DNA of 6,021 nucleotides from Peptostreptococcaceae bacterium. Its GTDB lineage: Bacteria > Bacillota_A > Clostridia > Peptostreptococcales > Anaerovoracaceae. The translations under genes were made by a program, and so were the position numbers. The stretch is taken from positions 1-6,021 of the forward strand of contig JAENWH010000130.1 of NCBI GenBank assembly GCA_016650135.1, written 5' to 3'. Positions 1-5,145 of this stretch are shown piece after piece (positions within the stretch are counted from its first letter, which is position 1; every line of letters begins with the position of its first letter). Below the pieces are notes generated by a model that saw only the letters and a program-made list of their open reading frames with translations, did not search any database and was not told the DNA's origin.

Positions 1-900
1 CTTTTCGATTTCTTCCATCAAAGCGTGCATTAAATTGTCTTCTTGATTTTCAGTGATAAATTCACTCATACTAGCAATAACCTCCTTAATTATGCGTTCA
101 GGCGTCGATGCACCAGCCGCTATTCCTATTTTATTACATTTTTTCAAATCTTTCAATGGTAATTCTTGAATTTTTTCGATAAAGTAAGTTTTTTTGCAAT
201 ATTTTTTCGCAATTTCATATAATTTCCTTGTATTTGAGCTGTCTTTCCCTCCAACTATAATCATCGCATCACATTCTTTTGCTGTTTGCATACAACTCTC
301 CTGCCTGTCACTGGTTGCATTACAAATTGTATTTTCTATATGGAACTTTTTGCCTGACTTTTCCAATATTTTAATAATGCTTTCCAAAAGTTCATATTTC
401 ATTGTAGTCTGTGCAACAACAAACAAATTGTCTTCTTCTATATTTTTGGCTTCTTCTTCAGAATTGATTATAATTGAAGAATAACCGCACCAGCCATTGA
501 TGCCTTTTACTTCCGGATGATCTCTATCTCCAACAACAACTATATTATATCCTTCTGCTTTTGCCTGTTTAACAAGCTTCTGAATTTTCATTACAAACGG
601 ACAAGTGGCATCTACTATTTCCAGCCCCAATTCTTCCGCTCTTTCATAAAAAACTTCTACTTCTCCATGAGATCTTACAATCAGTAAATCCCCAAAATCA
701 GCCTCTTCCGGAGATTCAATAATCTTAACTCCCTTTTGTGCAAGATCATCTGTAACCCCTTTATTGTGAATTAATGGACCACAAGTGTAAATATTTTTGG
801 TATTGTCTTTATTGTTTTCAATTGTATCTTCAGTTTTCTCTATTGCTCTTCTTACACCAAAGCAAAATCCGGAATTTCTAGCTTGTACTATTTCACTCAT
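1..900 (-). CDS. ispH: 4-hydroxy-3-methylbut-2-enyl diphosphate reductase (IspH/LytB), C-terminally extended, probably the N-terminal part of an IspH-S1 fusion; 3' end outside window
   Basis: IspH reduces HMBPP to IPP and DMAPP in the last step of the MEP isoprenoid pathway, using a [4Fe-4S] cluster in the cytosol. I translated 300 codons from the ATG at 900-898 without a stop. The cluster cysteines are Cys13 (in GFCFGV), Cys100 (DATCPF) and Cys193 (NTICNAT). Substrate-binding and catalytic residues are His45 (PLIHN), His78 (RSHGE), His128 and Glu130 (DHPEV), Thr165/166 (AQTT), Ser221-Ser222-Asn223 (SSNT) and Ser265 (GAST). The reductase domain is complete by about residue 278. The frame then continues with an acidic stretch, SEFITENQEDNLMHALMEEIEK, and leaves the window. 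Many clostridia fuse IspH to ribosomal protein S1 domains at this point, so the extension is inferred to be the linker of such a fusion; no S1 repeat is visible. The start overlaps the rarA stop by 8 bases (ATGAGTGA). The only purine-rich upstream element, AGAGGGG, lies about 13 bases away, so translation is probably coupled to rarA. Extra cysteines at 138, 203, 210, 235 and 255 are not cluster ligands. Confidence 0.95.
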   Translation of the reverse strand, partial: MSEIVQARNSGFCFGVRRAIEKTEDTIENNKDNTKNIYTCGPLIHNKGVTDDLAQKGVKIIESPEEADFGDLLIVRSHGEVEVFYERAEELGLEIVDATCPFVMKIQKLVKQAKAEGYNIVVVGDRDHPEVKGINGWCGYSSIIINSEEEAKNIEEDNLFVVAQTTMKYELLESIIKILEKSGKKFHIENTICNATSDRQESCMQTAKECDAMIIVGGKDSSNTRKLYEIAKKYCKKTYFIEKIQELPLKDLKKCNKIGIAAGASTPERIIKEVIASMSEFITENQEDNLMHALMEEIEK

Positions 901-2170
901 TTAATTTCTTTAACCCCTCTATAAACTTTTTAAAAGCCGCTTCGCTCCCATTTTCCGTTGGTTCATAGTATTTTCTTCCCTCTTTAAAAAGGTTGTCCGG
1001 CAGATATTGCTGCTTTACGTAACCGCCAAAACTGTGTGGATATTTATATCCTATCCCAAGTCCCATTTTTTTTGCCCCTGCATAATGGGCATCTTTTAAA
1101 TGATCTGGTACCTCATCTATTTTTTTGGTAGAAAGATCACTCATTGCCTCATCAATTGCACAGATGCTCGAATTCGATTTAGGGCTGGATGCCAGCATAA
1201 TAACTGCTTGGGCCAGATTGATTCTTGCTTCCGGCAGACCTACCATCAGGGAAGCCTGTACGCACCCTGTTACTATACTGACCGCGCTTGGATAAGCCAG
1301 TCCAACATCTTCACTTGCAATTACAAGAAGTCTCCGACCTATCATCAGGACATCGGCTCCGCCTTCTATTAAGCGAGCCAAGTAATGTATTGCAGCATCC
1401 GGATCGCTGCCTCTAATAGACTTTTGGAGTGCGGACAGCAGATTATATTTATCTTCACTTTTATCATAGAAGTTCGTCTGTCTTTGCATCGCTTCAGATA
1501 CCAGCTCTCTGTTTACCAGAGTACCGGTTTTTATGTTTTCTCCAATAAATCCAAGTGTATCTAAAGCAATTCTCGCATCCCCGTTACACATCTGCGCAAT
1601 TGTCTTAATTGCCTCTTCTTCATAGGTCAATCCCAAATTGCCTAAACCTCTGATTTTATCATTCAACGCGTTGATTAATATGTTATAGATTGCATCGCTT
1701 GAATGTCTTTTAAACTCATATATATTACCCACGCGGGATATAATAGCATTGTTAATCGAAAAATATGGATTTTCTGTGGTACTTCCAATAAATCGAATAA
1801 TACCCTCTTCTAATGCTTTCAGTAAGGAGTCCTGCTGTAATTTATTCCATCGATGAAATTCATCAACATATACATAAGTCGTCTGTTTCTCAAAACCAAA
1901 AAAACGATTTTTCGACTTATCGATAATATCCTTTAATTCTTTTATTCCTGTCGTTGAGGCATTTAATTCATAAAAATCCGCATCCATTTCTCTGGCGATT
2001 ATTCTTGCCAAGGTTGTTTTTCCTGTCCCGGATGGTCCAAAAAAAATAGCAGATTCAAAATTTTTATTTTTTATGGAATTATAAAACAAGGAATTTTTAT
2101 ACATGAAATGTTCCTGGCCAACAAAAAAATCAATATTATCTGGCCGCATTCTTGTAGATAATGGTATCAT
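893..2170 (-). CDS. rarA: Replication-associated recombination protein A (RarA/MgsA), AAA+ ATPase
   Basis: RarA is a cytosolic AAA+ ATPase related to clamp-loader subunits and eukaryotic WRNIP1. It acts at stalled replication forks and single-strand gaps. The 425 residues match the family length (about 420-450), so the gene looks complete. The N-terminus PLSTRMRPDNIDFFVGQEH is the family signature. Walker A is residues 45-53 (GPSGTGKTT), Walker B is 99-104 (YVYVDE) followed by FHRWNKLQQD, and sensor 1 is GSTTENPYF (129-137). Arg146 in ISR is the likely arginine finger, and GDAR (197-200) is the sensor 2 region. The C-terminal half carries the oligomerisation domain, with recognisable RLIEGGADVLMIGRRL, ASEDVGLA and QQYLPDNLF segments. 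The ATG is preceded by AAGGAG with a 7-base spacer. The gene has its own probable promoter after the pilus-operon terminator and overlaps ispH by 8 bases. Pairing rarA directly with ispH is not an arrangement I recognise as standard, and no functional link is implied. Confidence 0.96.
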   Translation of the reverse strand: MIPLSTRMRPDNIDFFVGQEHFMYKNSLFYNSIKNKNFESAIFFGPSGTGKTTLARIIAREMDADFYELNASTTGIKELKDIIDKSKNRFFGFEKQTTYVYVDEFHRWNKLQQDSLLKALEEGIIRFIGSTTENPYFSINNAIISRVGNIYEFKRHSSDAIYNILINALNDKIRGLGNLGLTYEEEAIKTIAQMCNGDARIALDTLGFIGENIKTGTLVNRELVSEAMQRQTNFYDKSEDKYNLLSALQKSIRGSDPDAAIHYLARLIEGGADVLMIGRRLLVIASEDVGLAYPSAVSIVTGCVQASLMVGLPEARINLAQAVIMLASSPKSNSSICAIDEAMSDLSTKKIDEVPDHLKDAHYAGAKKMGLGIGYKYPHSFGGYVKQQYLPDNLFKEGRKYYEPTENGSEAAFKKFIEGLKKLNE

Positions 2171-2177
2171 AGTTAGT

Positions 2178-2183
2178 CTCCTT
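2178..2183 (-). promoter_or_regulatory. Ribosome binding site of rarA
   Basis: On the minus strand the sequence reads AAGGAG, a strong Shine-Dalgarno match, 7 bases before the ATG at 2170. It supports this start over internal Met8 of RarA. Confidence 0.85.
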
Positions 2184-2200
2184 TTTCTAGCATCAGTAAC

Positions 2201-2229
2201 ATTATATCATTTATCAATATACATTTCAC
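2201..2229 (-). promoter_or_regulatory. Probable SigA-type promoter of rarA-ispH (extended -10)
   Basis: Minus strand 2206-2201 reads TATAAT, a perfect -10 hexamer. It is preceded by TGA, giving the extended -10 form TGATATAAT (2209-2201). GTGAAA at 2229-2224 is a moderate -35 (4 of 6 to TTGACA) with 17-base spacing. Transcription would start near 2194, leaving a leader of about 24 bases that contains the ribosome binding site. The promoter sits just past the terminator of the upstream pilus operon, as expected for a new transcription unit. It is a prediction from sequence only. Confidence 0.72.
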
Positions 2230-2240
2230 TTATTAATAAT

Positions 2241-2270
2241 AAAAGGCCAGGTTATATCGCCCGGCCTTTT
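2241..2270 (-). terminator. Intrinsic terminator ending the tad operon
   Basis: An inverted repeat pairs AAAAGGCC with GGCCTTTT (8 bp). One A-C mismatch follows, then two more G-C pairs around an 8-base loop (2252-2259). On the minus strand the stem ends in TTTT followed by ATTATTAAT, giving a U-rich tail. The UAA stop of the DUF6382-like gene (2254-2252) lies in the loop, so the terminator overlaps the end of the coding region. The A-arm and T-arm symmetry could also allow weak activity on the plus strand. Confidence 0.8.
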
Positions 2271-2791
2271 CCAATCCATCCGCAAATGTATACTTCTCTT
2301 TTAATTTGACCAATAATATTAATAATTCTCGTTAAACCGGGCTTATCCTTCTCTAATCTGTTACCAATCATTTGAAGGTACTCTTTTATGAGATGATCTT
2401 CTGATTTTTGTTCAATTTCACTTACCAACTGGTAAAAGCTGAATTTATTGTCCATTTCATCTTTTGGCACGTATTGCAGTTTTATTTCCATATCTCCTTT
2501 TGTTGAAACATACACATTGCCAACGCCAATTCTCAAGTACTCATAATTAATTAATACTTCTTTACATTTGTTGAGCAATAAAGCAATGTTTTCTAAAGCA
2601 TCCAAAACATCAAGCAAACTATTTTCTTTTACATTCAACCATTCTTCAAGGCTGACGCAATCGCTGAAATCATATTTGATGTTTGTTTCCATTTTTCCGT
2701 TGATTTCTTCATTATAGAAAAACATAGGCAGGAACATTTTACCCATGTCCTGTTTTAAAATTTTTACCTGATAGTCATATAATCCAATCAT
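2252..2791 (-). CDS. DUF6382-like protein, stand-alone (no FHA domain), last gene of the tad operon
   Basis: This is a predicted soluble protein of 179 residues with no signal peptide or membrane helix. Its fold pattern resembles the N-terminal domain called DUF6382, known from Gram-positive proteins that usually continue into an FHA phosphothreonine-binding domain and often lie in Tad clusters. The recognisable part is the helix SLLDVLDALENIALLLNKCK (58-77), then LINYEYLRIGVGNVYVS (80-96) and MEIKLQYVPK (101-110). The middle vaguely recalls the pseudokinase-like fold of EssB/YukC, which is inference. No FHA motif follows; the gene stops inside the terminator. I chose the ATG at 2791-2789 because it is preceded by GGAGG with a 6-base spacer and forms a stop-start overlap (TAATG) with the upstream gene. 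A longer frame from 2806 (MWRGI) has no ribosome binding site, and its second and third codons would contain that Shine-Dalgarno sequence. A cytosolic accessory or regulatory role in the pilus machine is likely but unproven. Confidence 0.72.
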   Translation of the reverse strand: MIGLYDYQVKILKQDMGKMFLPMFFYNEEINGKMETNIKYDFSDCVSLEEWLNVKENSLLDVLDALENIALLLNKCKEVLINYEYLRIGVGNVYVSTKGDMEIKLQYVPKDEMDNKFSFYQLVSEIEQKSEDHLIKEYLQMIGNRLEKDKPGLTRIINIIGQIKREVYICGWIGKGRAI

Positions 2792-3552
2792 TATTCCCCT
2801 CCACATTTGCTACAGGGCAAATACCCTTTCTTAACAGCTGTTTCTTTTTCAATTTCAATAACATACTTCTCCACTGTTGGACATTTTCCGGTATGATATG
2901 CTTCCCCTGTTTTCTCAAAATAATAAATCAAATTTCCAATTTCCAAATTTTCCGAATCACATATGGGGCATGAATGGTATTTTCTTTTAATATCATCCGT
3001 TAATACTGCTTCAGTTGGCAAAACTGCAATGTAAGGACAATCCCTTTTATGATACCTTTTGCCTGCTGTCGGAAATATCCAGACTTTATTCGATTGTTTT
3101 TCTTTCTCCATTTCATCAAATTCAGTTGGATTCGCTGCCTTTCTATTCCCAATTAAACCTCTGAACACTACTGTTTCTTTTCCTGGAAGTCCATCATATA
3201 GTTTTATAGGAAATTTGATATCCATCCAATAGCTGGCTTCATATCGAATCAGGCCATCTAAACCTTCCCTGCTGTACAAATATTTAAAATCTTCCGTTTC
3301 TACATCCTCAACATTCTTATTTTCCATTTCAAGTTTTTTTTCCAGTGTCATGGCAAAAAAAGGAGCAGTTTCAATAATATATGCACTTTTAGAAACCTGT
3401 TTAGATTCCTCACATATGGTATAAAGAATATTTTCCTGAACGTAAATAAACTTCATCAAATAACCAATAGTCAATATTCCTATGATGAAAACAGGTAAAA
3501 ATATAGATGCTTCAAGTGTTATAAACCCATTCTTTTTAATATTTTTCTTCAT
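2791..3552 (-). CDS. TadE-like pseudopilin with two C-terminal tandem zinc-binding-like modules
   Basis: This 253-residue protein begins with a prepilin-type segment. Basic residues are followed by G9-FITLE14-ASIFLPVF and a hydrophobic helix to about residue 36. Gly9 with Glu14 at +5 is the usual cleavage and assembly signature of TadE-family pseudopilins, processed by a prepilin peptidase. After cleavage the helix stays in the membrane and the rest lies outside. Residues 40-155 are an extracytoplasmic region with no motif I recognise. The C-terminus holds two gap-free 45-residue modules, 157-201 and 209-253. Each has H-x3-C-x22-C-x2-C: His168, Cys172, Cys195, Cys198, and His220, Cys224, Cys247, Cys250. 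The YH-C-GYxPCxxC pattern resembles the Ada-type metal-binding module seen at the C-termini of various Firmicute proteins. I chose the ATG at 3552 because it fits the short basic prepilin leader and follows AAGAAG by 7 bases. A TTG at 3591 and an ATG at 3570 lack a ribosome binding site. The start overlaps the previous gene by 17 bases. Confidence 0.82.
   Translation of the reverse strand: MKKNIKKNGFITLEASIFLPVFIIGILTIGYLMKFIYVQENILYTICEESKQVSKSAYIIETAPFFAMTLEKKLEMENKNVEDVETEDFKYLYSREGLDGLIRYEASYWMDIKFPIKLYDGLPGKETVVFRGLIGNRKAANPTEFDEMEKEKQSNKVWIFPTAGKRYHKRDCPYIAVLPTEAVLTDDIKRKYHSCPICDSENLEIGNLIYYFEKTGEAYHTGKCPTVEKYVIEIEKETAVKKGYLPCSKCGGE
2794..3084 (-). repeat. Tandem H-x3-C-x22-C-x2-C modules encoded in the TadE-like gene
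   Basis: Two 45-residue modules (residues 157-201 at 3084-2950 and 209-253 at 2928-2794) align without gaps. By my count they are identical at 12 of 45 positions, including all four putative metal ligands in each and the flanking F, G, Y and P. The seven-residue joint and equal ligand spacing indicate an old internal duplication. The divergence is protein-level and is not an obvious DNA repeat. Confidence 0.75.
2796..2800 (-). promoter_or_regulatory. Ribosome binding site deciding the start of the DUF6382-like gene
   Basis: The minus strand reads GTGGAGGGGAATAATG, placing a GGAGG-type element just before the ATG at 2791. It lies inside the last codons of the upstream TadE-like gene, which suggests reinitiation after that gene's TAA. 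Confidence 0.72.
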
Positions 3553-4750
3553 AATTAAACTTCTTTTCATTTGCTGTGACCGAATATTCAAATCCAGAAA
3601 AACAGTTTCTCATCAAAAATCCATCATCATAATTTCCAATCAAATTGATTTGTATTAAATCCATTATCCTCAATAATTTTATTTCTCTGTCTTCCAGATA
3701 AATGAAGATTTTTAAATAGTCTTCATAACTGTATCCCTTATTGCCGGATGGTTCTATCATTCCGTCCTTTATTTTCTCGTATGAATCTATATCCGTTGCC
3801 CAGTTCTCTCTTCGTTTAATCAGTGCCACTTCTTTTCCTGCATCCAGCAGCTTTGCATCATTCAATGATTCCGTGTAAGCCCACACTGCCGCAATAATTC
3901 CTTGCGTTCCAATTGCTGCAGGACCCGGTGTTAGTATATTTGCCAATGCTGTAATCTCCCTGACTTTTATACTGTCAGTATATATATGTGCTAGATTGAG
4001 CGCTGTTCTGAATTTAATAAAATCGGATTTGAATTTACTCTTATTTTCCACATCACTGAATTTGCCGTATAAAATATATTCCACTTCATTTTTATAAAAA
4101 CTGTCAAGTCTGGCAATTTGACTGTTTTTATTATGGTTGAAGCAGTCAAATATGTAGCTATTTACCAGAAACCCCTTCGCCTGTTTATCAAATATTTTTT
4201 CAAGGGGCTGCACTTCCCAATCCAATATTGCCTGTATAAAAATACTTGATCCCATAATATCCTTTGATGGTAAAGATTCCCGTATGATTTTATTACGTAA
4301 AACCCTGTCTTTTTTTTCTTGTGGAGATTTAAAATTGTCGGCTTTTCTCAATAAATTGTTTATAATCTTGTAATTCATAAAATCCCCTATAGATTTTTCA
4401 AACTGATCAACATTCATCATTGAATACTTCTTGAGATCCACTTCAATATCAGTAAGTTCAATTGGAATCATATTCAAATCCCGTCTGTTTTCAAATGTTG
4501 AGTTTCCATAATAACGCAGTCTGTTTTCAATTTCCTTATTATCCAGAGAAAAAGCAATTAGTCCATATTTTTCTTTTAAGGTTAAATCAAACTCTGAAAG
4601 TATTGACTGGCCTGCAAGTGAAAATACTGCATTGCAACCGCTCTCCATTGCCTTCATAGAAGAAATATTGATAAATGCAAAAGTCAGCATAATCATCGAC
4701 CCAAAAATCATTGTAAGAAAAACTGATGAAAATCCTTTTTTACTAATCAT
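3536..4750 (-). CDS. DUF5702 domain protein, TadG-like surface component of the Tad pilus locus
   Basis: This protein has 404 residues. A short basic start (MISKKG) is followed by one membrane helix (about 8-29) and a long, probably extracytoplasmic body, so it is anchored at its N-terminus. Several segments match what I know of DUF5702 proteins of clostridial Tad loci: SEFDLTLKEKYGLIAF (52-67), EYILYGK (224-230), the WAYTESLNDAKLLDAGKEVALIK block (290-312) with W317, and YEDYLKIFIYLEDREIKLLR (342-361) with MDLIQINL (363-370). The family is often treated as the Gram-positive counterpart of TadG. Its exact role is unknown; it may act as a minor pseudopilin or anchor. After Gly6 the +5 residue is Phe, not Glu, so prepilin-type processing is uncertain. 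Only three cysteines are present (39, 203, 383). The ATG overlaps the stop of the preceding TadE gene by 4 bases (ATGA), with GAGG almost touching the start, implying coupled translation. Confidence 0.83.
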   Translation of the reverse strand: MISKKGFSSVFLTMIFGSMIMLTFAFINISSMKAMESGCNAVFSLAGQSILSEFDLTLKEKYGLIAFSLDNKEIENRLRYYGNSTFENRRDLNMIPIELTDIEVDLKKYSMMNVDQFEKSIGDFMNYKIINNLLRKADNFKSPQEKKDRVLRNKIIRESLPSKDIMGSSIFIQAILDWEVQPLEKIFDKQAKGFLVNSYIFDCFNHNKNSQIARLDSFYKNEVEYILYGKFSDVENKSKFKSDFIKFRTALNLAHIYTDSIKVREITALANILTPGPAAIGTQGIIAAVWAYTESLNDAKLLDAGKEVALIKRRENWATDIDSYEKIKDGMIEPSGNKGYSYEDYLKIFIYLEDREIKLLRIMDLIQINLIGNYDDGFLMRNCFSGFEYSVTANEKKFNYEEKY

Positions 4751-4971
4751 TCCTCAAACAAACCTTTCATAAAATCTATTCTTCTTACAAAATCACCAAT
4801 CTCGAAATTTTCTTTTGCTTCTTCAAGGAGGCTGTTGTGAAGCTCACAGTTTTGCTCCACAAACTGATAAAGTCCCATATTAATATAGATCATTGCTATG
4901 ATTACTGTAATAATCAAAGGTATTATTAAGGATGCCTCCACCATTGCAGATCCTCTTTTATTATTGCTCAT
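4747..4971 (-). CDS. Small TadE-like pseudopilin
   Basis: This 74-residue single-helix protein belongs to the TadE-like minor pseudopilins. The leader MSNNKRG7 is followed by SAMVE12-ASLIIPLIITVIIA. Gly7 is the likely prepilin peptidase cleavage site, with the conserved Glu at +5 and a hydrophobic helix to about residue 34. The remaining 40 residues form a short acidic amphipathic tail, much shorter than the 100-150 residues common in TadE, so this may be a minimal family member. The UAA of the Flp gene lies in frame directly before the ATG (TAAATG), so no longer start is possible. No good Shine-Dalgarno sequence precedes it, which suggests reinitiation and lower expression than the pilin. 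Its stop overlaps the DUF5702 start. Confidence 0.85.
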   Translation of the reverse strand: MSNNKRGSAMVEASLIIPLIITVIIAMIYINMGLYQFVEQNCELHNSLLEEAKENFEIGDFVRRIDFMKGLFEE

Positions 4972-5127
4972 TTAAAAGCCACTGTTCATAAGATTTGAGA
5001 AGGTATTATTCACAAATGCTGTTATTTGTGTTTTAAAAATCAGTCCAAGGCCGATAGCAATGGCAATAAGCAAGGCCACTTGAACCATTTCCATGCCTTT
5101 TTTGCTTTTTTTTATTGTAATTTTCAT
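4972..5127 (-). CDS. Flp-type major pilin (Flp1-like, type IVb)
   Basis: This 51-residue pilin precursor was found by translating the gap between the TadC-like and TadE genes. The basic leader MKITIKKSKKG (1-11) is followed by MEMVQVALLIAIAIGLGLIF and then KTQITAFVNNTFSNLMNSGF. This matches the Flp1-like family of Gram-positive Tad loci, which typically have a hydrophobic core ending in IFK-x-QIT. Cleavage is expected after Gly11, leaving a 40-residue mature pilin. The +5 residue is Gln16, where Flp pilins usually have Glu; a Glu is present at +2. The ATG is preceded by GGGAGG with an 8-base spacer, the strongest ribosome binding site in the operon part, which fits a major structural subunit. 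It lies 18 bases after the TadC-like stop and directly before tadE. Confidence 0.88.
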   Translation of the reverse strand: MKITIKKSKKGMEMVQVALLIAIAIGLGLIFKTQITAFVNNTFSNLMNSGF

Positions 5128-5135
5128 CGTTCATT

Positions 5136-5141
5136 CCTCCC
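5136..5141 (-). promoter_or_regulatory. Strong ribosome binding site of the Flp pilin gene
   Basis: The minus strand reads GGGAGG, 8 bases before the pilin ATG at 5127, in the 18-base gap after the TadC-like gene. It sets the start and contrasts with the weak or absent sites of the pseudopilin genes downstream. Confidence 0.82.
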
Positions 5142-5145
5142 TTTT

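Noticed and set aside
194..484. Plus-strand open frame of 96 codons
   Set aside because: It is antisense to ispH, whose frame is continuous with all catalytic residues. The product is a low-complexity hydrophobic translation without a recognisable family.
1100..1372. Plus-strand open frame of 90 codons
   Set aside because: It lies entirely inside rarA on the opposite strand, and its product has no recognisable motif.
2103..2309. Plus-strand open frame across the rarA start and the terminator
   Set aside because: It crosses the rarA start, promoter and terminator region, and its product has no domain signature.
2789..2806. Longer start (MWRGI) for the DUF6382-like gene
   Set aside because: No ribosome binding site precedes it, and the GGAGG lies inside its early codons, so the ATG at 2791 is preferred.
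3553..3591. TTG start at 3591 or ATG at 3570 for the zinc-module TadE-like gene
   Set aside because: Neither has a ribosome binding site. They lengthen the overlap with the upstream gene and make an atypically long prepilin leader.
4462..4659. Plus-strand open frame of 65 codons
   Set aside because: It is antisense to the DUF5702 gene, which has family motifs throughout, and nothing supports a second gene here.
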